Source: Spartobacteria bacterium
GTDB lineage: Bacteria > Verrucomicrobiota > Verrucomicrobiia > Chthoniobacterales > UBA10450
NCBI GenBank assembly: GCA_021324035.1
Contig: JAJPJU010000161.1
Coordinates: forward strand, 1-18,378
DNA: 18,378 nt
Reading direction: 5' to 3'
Shown: positions 7,812 to 14,946 of the stretch, in pieces
Layout of the letters: every line of letters starts with the position of its first letter
How positions within the stretch are numbered: the first letter of the stretch is position 1
Made by a program: the position numbers and the translations under genes
The notes under the pieces: generated by a model
Database searches by the model: none
Seen by the model: only the letters and a program-made list of their open reading frames with translations
What the model was told of the DNA's origin: nothing

Positions 7812-8840
7812 ATGTGGCTTTTTCTCATCGTCGTCCTCGCGGCGGTCGTCTTTGAATACACCAACGGCTTTCACGACGCGGCCAACGCTATTGCCACTGT
7901 CGTATCGACGAAAGTGCTCACCCCGCGACAGGCGATCGCGATGGCGGCGTTTTTTAATTTAACCGGAGCGCTGCTTGGCGGTGCAGTCGCCACCACGGTT
8001 GGTAAAGGTTTGGTCGATACCCAGGTCGTAACCATGGGAACGGTACTGAGCGCGGTGCTCGCCGGATTCATCTGGAACATGGTCACCTGGTTCTTCGGTT
8101 TGCCGTCGAGCTCGAGTCACGCATTGATCGGCGGATTGTGCGGCGCGGCGGTCGCGACCGCGAAAGGAAACTGGTCAGTGATAAAATGGAACGAAGGACT
8201 CTGGCCAAAAGTTGTCGTGCCGATGATCACCTCCCCGGTCGCCGGTTTCATTCTCGGCGGCCTCGTGATGTTTTTGCTGTTCGTGATTCTTCAAAAACTC
8301 ACGCCGTATTTCATTCACAGGTTTTTTGGGAAGGCCCAGATCCTGAGCGCAGCCTGGATGGCGCACAGCCACGGAACCAACGATGCGCAAAAAACCATGG
8401 GCATTATTACCCTGGCGCTTTTCACCGGCACTCAATCACATCAATTCGACCATCTGCCGCCGGTGCTGCAATTCTTGCATACCCCGGCGTTTATCATGCC
8501 GCTCTGGGTAAAGATTTTGTGCGCTTTCACCATGTGCGTAGGGACCGCTGCCGGTGGCTGGCGAATCATTCGCACCCTCGGCCATCGCGTTGTCCATTTA
8601 CAGCCGGTCAATGGTTTCGCCGCAGAAACCAGCGCGGCGTTGATTATCCAAGTGGCGAGCCTTTACGGAATTCCGCTCTCCACCACCCACGTGATCTCAA
8701 CGTCGATCATGGGCGTCGGCGCGGTAAAACGTTTCAGCGGGATGCGCTGGACGGTCGTCGAACGGATCGTCTGGGCCTGGATTTTTACTCTGCCGGCGAC
8801 GGGCGTGATCGGCTACCTCTTCGAACGGCTAGTAGGATAA
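7812..8840 (+). CDS. pit: PiT-family inorganic phosphate (metal-phosphate) transporter
   Basis: 342 aa from ATG 7812. An in-frame earlier start at 7737 would overlap the DUF47 gene and add 25 arginine-rich residues, so it is rejected. The two inverted PiT repeats are clear: NGFHDAANAIA (18-28) in the N-terminal half and SHGTNDAQKTMG (186-197) in the C-terminal half. Each is followed by the serine motif, SSSHALIGG (100-108) and LSTTHVISTSIMG (289-301). About nine to ten membrane helices are expected. PiT carriers take up phosphate in symport with H+ as neutral complexes with Mg2+ or other divalent metals. Membership in a block with two Mg2+ importers and DUF47 therefore makes physiological sense. 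A strong hairpin immediately follows. Confidence 0.95.
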   Translation: MWLFLIVVLAAVVFEYTNGFHDAANAIATVVSTKVLTPRQAIAMAAFFNLTGALLGGAVATTVGKGLVDTQVVTMGTVLSAVLAGFIWNMVTWFFGLPSSSSHALIGGLCGAAVATAKGNWSVIKWNEGLWPKVVVPMITSPVAGFILGGLVMFLLFVILQKLTPYFIHRFFGKAQILSAAWMAHSHGTNDAQKTMGIITLALFTGTQSHQFDHLPPVLQFLHTPAFIMPLWVKILCAFTMCVGTAAGGWRIIRTLGHRVVHLQPVNGFAAETSAALIIQVASLYGIPLSTTHVISTSIMGVGAVKRFSGMRWTVVERIVWAWIFTLPATGVIGYLFERLVG

Positions 8841-8847
8841 GAAGAAT

Positions 8848-8920
8848 CTCTCAGGAATTCAGGAAAGCAGGAAAAGAATTTCTTTTGATTTTCCGTCCTG
8901 CTTTCCTGCATTCCTCAGAG
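8848..8920. terminator. Large imperfect hairpin, bidirectional terminator or REP-like element
   Basis: The left arm 8848-8875 and right arm 8889-8920 are reverse complements over about 25 pairs with two mismatches and a short bulge. The shared core is AGGAAAGCAGGA, and a 13-base A/T-rich loop separates the arms. The element begins eight bases after the pit stop, between convergent pit and the Gfo/Idh gene, so it can end transcription from both sides. The repeated CAGGAA units inside each arm suggest a dispersed palindromic family rather than a simple terminator. Confidence 0.7.
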
Positions 8921-8991
8921 ACTTTTCGGCGGCAAGAGAAAGGTAACAATTAGAACTGTCACTCCGGACCTTCCTGCTGGCGACCTCTTCC

Positions 8992-9020
8992 CTCGTCACC
9001 CGTCCCTCGACACTCGTCAC
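8992..9020. repeat. Short direct repeat at the 3' end of the Gfo/Idh gene
   Basis: CTCGTCAC occurs at 8992-8999 and again at 9013-9020, with a related CCCTCGACAC between them. The second copy overlaps the stop codon of the Gfo/Idh gene. The pattern is short and may be chance or the edge of a dispersed repeat. Confidence 0.35.
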
Positions 9021-10051
9021 TTCTTGATCGCGACCCACTCGTTGCGGGCGCGGGAGTCGGCCACGGCCTGGACAACGCACATGTAGCGGACGCCATCCTC
9101 GAAACTCGGTCGCGGACGGTTGCGGCCTTTTGATTTCACCGCAGCGATGAAATCGTTTTCCACGCTCCATTCGGTGACGAGATCTTTAGGAACTGTGATC
9201 TCTTCCATTTCGCGGCCGCCGTACTTCACGCTTCGAACATGTTCGTTGGTGAAATCGTAAAGCAACGCACCGCGATCGCCGAAAATTCGCAACCGATCGT
9301 TGGGCGCGCCGGCATGGACGCCGCTAAATTCGAGCACGCCTTCGGCGCCGTTCTCGAAGACGCATAACACATTCAACATGTCGGGAATGATGACGTGATA
9401 ACCGCGCCGGTCCGGGTTCAGAATTTTTCCGCGGGCATAGACGCCGGCGATATCCCCGAGCCAGCGCTGCATCACTTCCACGTAAATTCCGAGAGTGAGG
9501 ACGTTAAGTCCGCTGATCTCAATCTTCTGTCGCCAGTGTGCGGGCGCTTCCGGATTCAAATATTGGCCGTTGAAACTTTGCATCCGGATGTCGTGCGGCT
9601 TGCCGATAGAATTCTCCGCGAGCAGTTTTTTGATCAACAAATCGGCGCGCATCCCGTAGGGCGGCGGACAAAGCATTGTTACCAACTCGGGAAAACGTTT
9701 CGACGCGGCTAACATTTCTTCCGCTTCGGCGAGGTCCATGGCCATGCGGGCCTGACAGAAAACGTGTTTGCCCGCTTCGAGGGCGGAGACTGTTACCGCT
9801 GAGTGCATGTAAGGCGGCGTTCCGATCCAGATGATGTCGAGGTCGGGAAGGGCCAGGAGGTCGGCCCAATTCGCCATTGGGGTCGCGCCTTTGCAATTTT
9901 CCTGACAAAACTTTTCGCTGCTCTCGTAAGTCGAGTTCGAGACGGCGACAATGTCGACCTCGGGATGCTTTTTGAGCGCCGGCAAATGGCGCCTTTTCAC
10001 GATTTCCCCCGCCCCGACGATCCCGATCCGTAATTTAGATTTTTGAGTCAT
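9017..10051 (-). CDS. Gfo/Idh/MocA-family oxidoreductase-like protein with altered active site
   Basis: 344 aa from ATG 10051. The frame extends 10 codons further upstream, but the Rossmann strand follows MTQKSKLRIG directly, so this start is preferred. An N-terminal NAD(P)-binding fold with IGIVGAGEIVKRRHLPAL (9-26) is followed by an alpha/beta C-terminal domain. In most family members the segment after GKHV reads EKP, where the lysine is catalytic. Here it is GKHVFCQAR (94-102), so the lysine is replaced. The usual Gly-x-His of the second active-site helix appears as LTLGIYVEVMQ, without the histidine. The protein may still bind a dinucleotide and a sugar-like ligand but probably does not perform the standard sugar dehydrogenation. 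It stands alone between two palindromic repeats and faces away from rpmB. Substrate unknown. Confidence 0.88.
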   Translation of the reverse strand: MTQKSKLRIGIVGAGEIVKRRHLPALKKHPEVDIVAVSNSTYESSEKFCQENCKGATPMANWADLLALPDLDIIWIGTPPYMHSAVTVSALEAGKHVFCQARMAMDLAEAEEMLAASKRFPELVTMLCPPPYGMRADLLIKKLLAENSIGKPHDIRMQSFNGQYLNPEAPAHWRQKIEISGLNVLTLGIYVEVMQRWLGDIAGVYARGKILNPDRRGYHVIIPDMLNVLCVFENGAEGVLEFSGVHAGAPNDRLRIFGDRGALLYDFTNEHVRSVKYGGREMEEITVPKDLVTEWSVENDFIAAVKSKGRNRPRPSFEDGVRYMCVVQAVADSRARNEWVAIKK

Positions 10052-10067
10052 GTTTCTAACCACTAAT

Positions 10068-10138
10068 TGACACGAATACACACGAATAAGGCACTTCTGT
10101 CACACCCATTTGTGTTCATTCCTGTGCATTCGTGGTCA
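10068..10138. repeat. Imperfect inverted repeat between Gfo/Idh gene and rpmB
   Basis: The left arm around 10068-10094 (TGACACGAATACACACGAAT and following bases) pairs imperfectly with the right arm 10111-10138 (TGTGTTCATTCCTGTGCATT and following bases). About 20 of 27 positions match, with a 16-base loop. Each arm itself contains two CACGAAT-like units. This looks like a dispersed palindromic repeat in a divergent intergenic region. It could also form a leader hairpin of the Gfo/Idh mRNA. Confidence 0.6.
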
Positions 10139-10163
10139 TTCCATCTGCTTGCGACTAAATCGG

Positions 10164-10191
10164 TTGACAAACAGGCAGGCCGCGGCATCTT
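10164..10191 (+). promoter_or_regulatory. Probable rpmB promoter
   Basis: A perfect -35 box TTGACA (10164-10169) is followed after 16 bases by CATCTT (10186-10191), a weak -10 match. The start codon of rpmB lies 23 bases further on. The perfect -35 upstream of a ribosomal protein gene makes this credible, and the -10 assignment is less certain. Confidence 0.5.
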
Positions 10192-10214
10192 GTGCGCCCT
10201 TCATTTCAAGCACC

Positions 10215-10478
10215 ATGTCGAGAGTTTGTGATATCACCGGTTCGAAGCCCACGCGCGGCAGCATCATCCGCCGACGCGGTATGGCCAAGAAAAAGGGCGG
10301 CGTTGGCCGGCACGTGACCAAAAACGTACCGCGCTGGTTCGCACCAAATCTTCACGAGCATCGAATCTGGGTGCCGGAGTTGAGGAAATTCGTCCGGGTG
10401 CGCGTCACCGCGCGCGGATTGAAGACGATCAACAAGAACGGCGCTTACAAAGCGCTGAAAAAAGCCGGCGCGATCTAG
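10215..10478 (+). CDS. rpmB: 50S ribosomal protein L28 (long PVC-type form)
   Basis: 87 aa from ATG 10215, opening with MSRVCDITGSKPTRG, the conserved L28 N-terminus. The middle KKKGGVGRHVTKNVPRWFAPN and the end VRVTARGLKTINKNG match the rRNA-binding core. Upstream in-frame starts such as 10110 lie in the repeat region and are rejected. Only C5 of the possible zinc-ribbon cysteines is present, so this is the cysteine-poor, zinc-independent type. The length resembles the approximately 89 aa chlamydial protein more than the 78 aa E. coli protein, which supports a PVC-superphylum host. It is not next to rpmG, unlike in E. coli. It converges on the uncharacterised gene, with stop codons 18 bases apart. 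Confidence 0.96.
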   Translation: MSRVCDITGSKPTRGSIIRRRGMAKKKGGVGRHVTKNVPRWFAPNLHEHRIWVPELRKFVRVRVTARGLKTINKNGAYKALKKAGAI

Positions 10479-10496
10479 TCCGAGCAGGACCGCCAC

Positions 10497-12161
10497 CTAA
10501 CTTCCGCCAATTTCGGCGGGTTCTTCTGTTGTAGAGGCGGTCGCCGCAACAACGTCCTGAGCCTCGTTTGTCGGTTCCGGCGATTTCTCGGGCTGCGCGC
10601 CTGCTACTACGCGTTCTTCCTTTTCGGTCGCCGATTCATTTGCCGGCGACACGGCTACCGCTACAGACGAATCTGCGGCCGGCACGGCATGTACAGATGA
10701 ATCTGCGACCGGCACGGCCGCCTCTACAACTGATTCTTCTTTTGGCTTTTTCACCCGCGGCAAATCGAGCGAACCGTCGTTGAATTCGATCACGTGGCCG
10801 GCGTTGATCAGCCAAAGCAGATCGGATGCGAGCGCCAGTTTCGCTTTCTCGGCATCTTCGCCCGACGCGTCGGCAATCATTTTATCGGCGAGTTCTTTGC
10901 GGCCGATTCGCGGTTGAGCGCCGATCGCTTCCAGAATGCTGCGGACCTGGGGCGAAACTCCAGCTTCTTCATGACGAAACGGGCGCGGAAAAACCGGCGA
11001 CACGAATAACATTCCTTTACGATGCCGAAAGACATGAAGGCTCACTTCGCGAAATCCTGAGGCGAGCTCCTGCATCATCGGCGACGGTGATTTCGTTTCG
11101 CGGTTCCACTCGTTTTCGATCACTTTGTTTAACACGCGATCGTGCAGGTGGCGGCTGGCGGGCCCGTCGATAACAATTTCGGAAACTGGTTTGACGATTC
11201 CCGGCAGATAATTCTTTTGGAAATGGCGCTCTGCTTCGGTCACCGACGAAAAAGTCTGGACCGGTTCCTCCCGCAACGTCGAGTAAGTCGTCACCTTCCG
11301 CGCTTCATCCTTCCATTTTTCGATCTCGGCCGGGTCGGTCACAATTTGGATCTGGCGCTGAAAATCGGAGAAACTCATCCGGCGGCTGAACCGTTGCTCG
11401 TAGAGATTTCGCAAACGCCGCTGATAATCGTGATGGTTGGTCGGCCCGAGCAGCGTCCCGCTCAGTCGCTCGCGCGCGACGTTGGTGAAATTTCCCTTAA
11501 TCGGTTCGGTCTCGGTGACCTCGATCTTGTAGAACTCGGCTTGGCCAAAACGAAACGCGTTGCGCTCCAGGAAACTGCGGTCGACCGAGACCGCGCCGCT
11601 CTCGCCAAGCTGAAACAGCGGCGTTTCCGCCGGGGCGGTTAGTTTCACGTCGTGGCGCGGCGCTTTTTCGAGAAATAATCGCGCCAGCGCAAACAAAGAA
11701 TAAGCGACCGTGCCGGATTTGATTTGATTGACCACGCTTTGAAATGCAGCCGCCCGCGGTAAAAATTTCACGGCGATCGGCGGCAGCGGCCGCTCAACCG
11801 GCCGATGCTGATGCTGCCGATCTTTTCGGTGTTTGCCACCGCGCAGGTCCGGGCCCGCCGGACGGTTGCCACGATCACGGTTGCCCAGGGGTCTTCGATC
11901 GTGCTGACGCGGACGATCAGGACGTTTATCTCCACCAGGACGTTGCCCAAAGTCTCGATGCGGACCGCGACCTGGCGGGCGTTGCTTGTCCCGTGGGCGT
12001 CGATCCCCGGCCCGGCGTTCAGCGCGATCTTCGCCGTCGTGTCGGGCGTAGCGTTCGGTGGGAGGAGGTTCGCTCACCCACGCCGGCAACATTTTCAGAT
12101 CGACTAATTCGTCGAGATCAAGAGACGCGTCCGCCACAGTGTTCTCTACGCCAATGCGCAA
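10497..12161 (-). CDS. Uncharacterised protein with arginine-rich disordered N-terminus and helical core
   Basis: 554 aa if translated from TTG 12161. The first ATG-coded methionine is M24 (12092), and the open frame also runs a few codons upstream of the TTG, so the true start is uncertain. Residues 35-125 are a disordered Arg/Asp/Gly/Pro/His-rich segment resembling RNA-binding RGG-like tails. Residues 130-400 form an ordered core with conserved-looking motifs such as GNFTNVARERLSG, FSRRMSFSDFQRQI and RHRKGMLFVSP. Residues 403-470 resemble a winged helix (GRKELADKMIA, then LLWLINAGHVIEF). The tail from 471 is low-complexity Ala/Ser/Glu/Val. I recognise no named domain family. The core looks like that of a large conserved Verrucomicrobia protein, but I cannot verify this. 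A nucleic-acid-associated role is suggested by the charge pattern and by its position between rpmB and acpP. It is divergent from acpP across a 109-base gap. Confidence 0.8.
   Translation of the reverse strand: MRIGVENTVADASLDLDELVDLKMLPAWVSEPPPTERYARHDGEDRAERRAGDRRPRDKQRPPGRGPHRDFGQRPGGDKRPDRPRQHDRRPLGNRDRGNRPAGPDLRGGKHRKDRQHQHRPVERPLPPIAVKFLPRAAAFQSVVNQIKSGTVAYSLFALARLFLEKAPRHDVKLTAPAETPLFQLGESGAVSVDRSFLERNAFRFGQAEFYKIEVTETEPIKGNFTNVARERLSGTLLGPTNHHDYQRRLRNLYEQRFSRRMSFSDFQRQIQIVTDPAEIEKWKDEARKVTTYSTLREEPVQTFSSVTEAERHFQKNYLPGIVKPVSEIVIDGPASRHLHDRVLNKVIENEWNRETKSPSPMMQELASGFREVSLHVFRHRKGMLFVSPVFPRPFRHEEAGVSPQVRSILEAIGAQPRIGRKELADKMIADASGEDAEKAKLALASDLLWLINAGHVIEFNDGSLDLPRVKKPKEESVVEAAVPVADSSVHAVPAADSSVAVAVSPANESATEKEERVVAGAQPEKSPEPTNEAQDVVAATASTTEEPAEIGGS
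10642..10740 (-). repeat. Degenerate tandem repeat coding the Ala/Ser/Val tail of the uncharacterised protein
   Basis: Three units of about 30-36 bases follow each other (10642-10677, 10678-10707, 10708-10740), each with a CCGGC-ACGGC start and a TACAGA-GAATCTG-like end. In the protein they give the repeated ADSSVxAVP-type segments of the acidic tail. Unit lengths stay multiples of three, so copy number can vary without breaking the frame. Confidence 0.6.
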
Positions 12162-12270
12162 ATAAAACCAGTGCGTTATCGGTCTCGATTACGTAAAAAA
12201 TAGGTGATTGTTTTGCTTGCGATGCGGCGGCGCGTGGGTTAACCGTTGCCCTCCAAACCAAGAAATTTTT
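12162..12270. promoter_or_regulatory. Divergent control region for the uncharacterised gene and acpP
   Basis: This 109-base gap must hold the promoter for acpP and probably one for the minus-strand gene. AT-rich patches occur at 12189-12203 and 12262-12270. No hexamer pair good enough to name was found, and acpP has only the weak AAGAAA before its ATG. Confidence 0.4.
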
Positions 12271-12543
12271 ATGGCTGACAAAACCATCGAGGAAAAGGTC
12301 AAGGACATCATCGTCGAGCAACTCGGAGTGAACCCTGAACAGGTCACGCCGCAGGCGTCGTTCATCGAAGATCTGGGCGCCGACTCACTCGATATCGTGG
12401 AATTGGTGATGGCTTTCGAAGAAGAATTTTCGGTTGAAGTGCCGGACGAGGATGCGGAAAAACTGCAGACCGTCGGCGACGTCATCAATTACATCAAAGA
12501 GCGCGCCAAATCGCCCGGCGGCGGTGAAGCTGCTTCCAGCTAA
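12271..12543 (+). CDS. acpP: Acyl carrier protein
   Basis: 90 aa acidic helical protein from ATG 12271. The earlier in-frame start at 12208 lies in the intergenic region and is rejected. The phosphopantetheine attachment serine is S39 in DLGADSLDIVELV, the canonical motif. The helix-3 region EVPDEDAEKLQTVGDVINYI is likewise typical of fatty-acid-synthesis ACPs, so this is the central acyl carrier of type II fatty acid synthesis in the cytosol. A short SPGGGEAASS extension after the usual C-terminus is slightly unusual. It is a single gene closed by a strong terminator, not in the common fabD-fabG-acpP-fabF order. Confidence 0.97.
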   Translation: MADKTIEEKVKDIIVEQLGVNPEQVTPQASFIEDLGADSLDIVELVMAFEEEFSVEVPDEDAEKLQTVGDVINYIKERAKSPGGGEAASS

Positions 12544-12572
12544 ACAGGCGGCGTTCCATTCGGTGATTTGAT

Positions 12573-12604
12573 GAAAAACACGGCTTCGGCCGTGTTTTTC
12601 TTTC
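12573..12604 (+). terminator. Rho-independent terminator of acpP
   Basis: A perfect 12-bp stem (12573-12584 with 12589-12600) is closed by a TTCG tetraloop. GC-rich CACGGC/GCCGTG sits next to the loop, and the stem ends in TTTTTC followed by TTT. It starts 30 bases after the acpP stop. The A-run on the other arm would allow weaker function on the opposite strand. Confidence 0.92.
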
Positions 12605-12641
12605 GGTTGCGCCAGAGCGCAACGCGCCCAGACTAACGACG

Positions 12642-13754
12642 ATGGATCTTGGCCTCCTGGAAAAACCGTTGCTGCACGTCTTTGGCCACGACGTGTCGTT
12701 TCTGGGACTGATCGCGTTCGTCATTTGGTTCGCTGTCGGGCTGTTGATGGCGCGAACGCTTCAAAGCGATTTCGTCCGGCGGCTGCTCAGCCGGCTGAAA
12801 GTCGACACCAATCTGATCGCCATCGTCACCACCATCCTGAGCGCGGCGGTGTTCGTATTTTTCACCATCACCGCGATCAATGCCGCGGGAGTGCCGTTGT
12901 CCTGGAATGCGCCGTTGCCGGGTGTCGCGCTGAGTTTAATTCAAATCTTTCTCCTGATTGCTCTGCTGGTCGCCGTTTTCTGGCTTTCCTCGCGAACGAA
13001 ACGTTTTCTGTTCAACCGCTTCCTTGCTCAAAGCGGGCTAGACCGTTCGTTGCAATACGCGATCGCCCAGATCATCAGCAACGTTGTTCTAATCGTCGGC
13101 ATTTTCATCGTTCTCGATAACGCCGGCATTCATCTTGGCGCCCTCGCTGTGTTCGCCGGTGCAGTCGGCGTCGGGGTCGGCTTTGGTCTGCAAAACATCG
13201 CGAGCAATTTCATCAGTGGCCTTGTCATCCTGGCCGAACGGCCAATCACAATTGGCGACCGCGTCGAGGTTGCCGGCATTGTCGGTCAGGTCCAGCACAT
13301 TCGCGCCCGCAGCACGGTCATTGTGACCAACGACAACATCACGATGATTGTGCCGAATTCGAAGTTCATCGACTCGCCCGTCACCAACTGGACCTACGGC
13401 GATCCGCGGGTGCGTTTTCGAATTCCGGTCGGCGTGGCCTATGGCAGCGACATCGACAAAGTTCGCGTGGCGCTGATTGCGGCCGGCAAAGAAAATTCCC
13501 ATACCCTCGAGGAGCCTGCCCCCAGCGTGTTCCTGGAAAAGTTTGGAGAGAGCTCGATCGAGTTCGAGTTGGTGGTTTGGAGCAGCGAAATGAGTTACCG
13601 GCCGCGCCGGTATCGCAGCGATTTGAATTTCGCGATTGAAAAGAAACTGCGCGAAGCGGGGATCGAGATCGCGTTCCCGCAACGCGATCTGCATTTGCGC
13701 AGCGGCGTGCTCAAAGTAGAACACGTCACCGCAAAAGATCGAGATGCACGATGA
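12642..13754 (+). CDS. MscS-family small-conductance mechanosensitive channel
   Basis: 370 aa. Five hydrophobic helices are visible (about 18-36, 57-78, 95-117, 138-160 and 163-184). The last is the glycine/alanine-patterned pore helix AVFAGAVGVGVGFGLQNIAS, followed by SGLVILAERPITIGDRVEV, the start of the cytosolic beta domain and the family's most conserved stretch. The remaining residues form the beta and alpha/beta vestibule. Compared with E. coli MscS (three helices, 286 aa), two extra N-terminal helices are present. The channel releases osmolytes from the inner membrane under hypo-osmotic shock. Its last 11 bases overlap the next gene, so they are co-translated. Confidence 0.95.
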   Translation: MDLGLLEKPLLHVFGHDVSFLGLIAFVIWFAVGLLMARTLQSDFVRRLLSRLKVDTNLIAIVTTILSAAVFVFFTITAINAAGVPLSWNAPLPGVALSLIQIFLLIALLVAVFWLSSRTKRFLFNRFLAQSGLDRSLQYAIAQIISNVVLIVGIFIVLDNAGIHLGALAVFAGAVGVGVGFGLQNIASNFISGLVILAERPITIGDRVEVAGIVGQVQHIRARSTVIVTNDNITMIVPNSKFIDSPVTNWTYGDPRVRFRIPVGVAYGSDIDKVRVALIAAGKENSHTLEEPAPSVFLEKFGESSIEFELVVWSSEMSYRPRRYRSDLNFAIEKKLREAGIEIAFPQRDLHLRSGVLKVEHVTAKDRDAR

Positions 13755-14907
13755 CGCTGTTGTTCCTTTTGTTCAAGGGACGGCCAGGTTTCTCAAATTA
13801 TCAGACGTGCGAAATCTCGAGGCGTGGCAGCGCGCGTTTGAGGGAAAGTGCAAGGATCACCGTTACTACGAGCTGATTGAGGAAACACTCGCCAACGATT
13901 TCGAGTATCGCTACGCCGTGCTCGAAGACGCCACGGGAAAAGTTCGCGGCATCCAACCGATTCTCTTCGTCCAGCAAAACCTCGTCGAAGGGGTCCGCGG
14001 GATCTTTCGAAACATTGTGGATTCGATCCGGAGGAAATTTCCGCGTTTCCTTACCATGCGAGTGTTGATGGTCGGTTGCGCGGCCGGCCCTGGCGAACTG
14101 GACGCGACAAGCCTGGAGGACGCAAAATGGATTGCTGAAGCGCTGGGCGCCACGCTGCGCGATTACGCGCGGGCAAAAAAGGCCTCGCTGGTTGTGTTCA
14201 AGGATTTTCTGGCCAGCCATCGGCCGGCCATGACCACTTTGTCCAAAAATAATTACGTCCGCGTGCCAAGCATGCCGATGACGCGTTTGACGACACCATT
14301 TCAGAATTTTGACGAATACATGCAGACCCTCGGCTACGTCAGCCGCAAAAGTTTGCGCCGCAAGTTCCGAAAAACCGAACGGGCGGCGAAAATCGAGATG
14401 CAAGTCGTCGACGATGCCTCAGAAGTCATCGATCAGATCTATCCGCTCTACCTTCAAGTTCACGAACGTTCCCCAATGAAATTCGAGCATCTTAGCCGGG
14501 ATTTTTTTCTTCGAATTTCGAAAGAGATGCCCGGCCGCGTCCGCTTTTTTATCTGGCGAATTGGCGACAAGACTGTCGCATTCAGCTTGTGCTTGTTGTG
14601 CGGCGACACTCTTTACGACGAGGTCATCGGACTCGATTACGAAGTCGCGCTCGACCTTCATCTTTATTTTTACACAATGCGCGACGTGATTCAGTGGACG
14701 ATTGAGCAAAAGTTACGCTGCTACGTCAGCGGCCCCCTGAATTACGATCCAAAGTTGCATCTTGGTCACGAGCTGGCGCCGCTCGATCTTTACGTGATGC
14801 ACACAAAACGGTGGTTGAATCCGATTTTCCAATTTGCATTGAGATATCTCGAGCCCACTCGACACGATCCAACCCTGAAAAAATTTCCCAACGCCGATCA
14901 GCTTTGA
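13744..14907 (+). CDS. FemAB/GNAT-like acyltransferase
   Basis: 387 aa. The ATG lies 11 bases inside the mscS gene. The C-terminal half matches the Acetyltransf_6/FemAB-like fold: the basic YVSRKSLRRKFRKTERAAK (199-217) leads into a helix and VHERSPMKFEHLS, then strands VRFFIWRIGDKTVAFSLCLL and DEVIGLDYEVALDLHLYFYT. The N-terminal half is probably a second, degenerate GNAT domain, as is usual in this class. Members transfer aminoacyl, acyl or acetyl groups to cell-envelope or polysaccharide precursors. The substrate cannot be read from the sequence. Location between a mechanosensitive channel and two small flippase-like subunits suggests an envelope role. No signal peptide or membrane helix was seen, so it is probably cytosolic. 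Confidence 0.82.
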   Translation: MHDDAVVPFVQGTARFLKLSDVRNLEAWQRAFEGKCKDHRYYELIEETLANDFEYRYAVLEDATGKVRGIQPILFVQQNLVEGVRGIFRNIVDSIRRKFPRFLTMRVLMVGCAAGPGELDATSLEDAKWIAEALGATLRDYARAKKASLVVFKDFLASHRPAMTTLSKNNYVRVPSMPMTRLTTPFQNFDEYMQTLGYVSRKSLRRKFRKTERAAKIEMQVVDDASEVIDQIYPLYLQVHERSPMKFEHLSRDFFLRISKEMPGRVRFFIWRIGDKTVAFSLCLLCGDTLYDEVIGLDYEVALDLHLYFYTMRDVIQWTIEQKLRCYVSGPLNYDPKLHLGHELAPLDLYVMHTKRWLNPIFQFALRYLEPTRHDPTLKKFPNADQL

Positions 14908-14946
14908 GTCTGGGCCGCTAAACTACCGGCTCCAACTAACATCGAA

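Noticed and set aside
8138..8953. 271-codon plus-strand frame overlapping pit
   Set aside because: Out of frame with the clear PiT motifs; charged, disordered shadow composition.
11142..11642. 166-codon plus-strand frame opposite the uncharacterised protein
   Set aside because: It mirrors the conserved core; the minus-strand reading has globular protein character and the plus-strand one does not.
13089..13724. 211-codon minus-strand frame inside mscS
   Set aside because: Antisense to the conserved MscS pore and beta domain; no recognisable protein features.
13801..14403. 200-codon minus-strand frame inside the acyltransferase gene
   Set aside because: Shadow frame opposite a gene with coherent domain structure.
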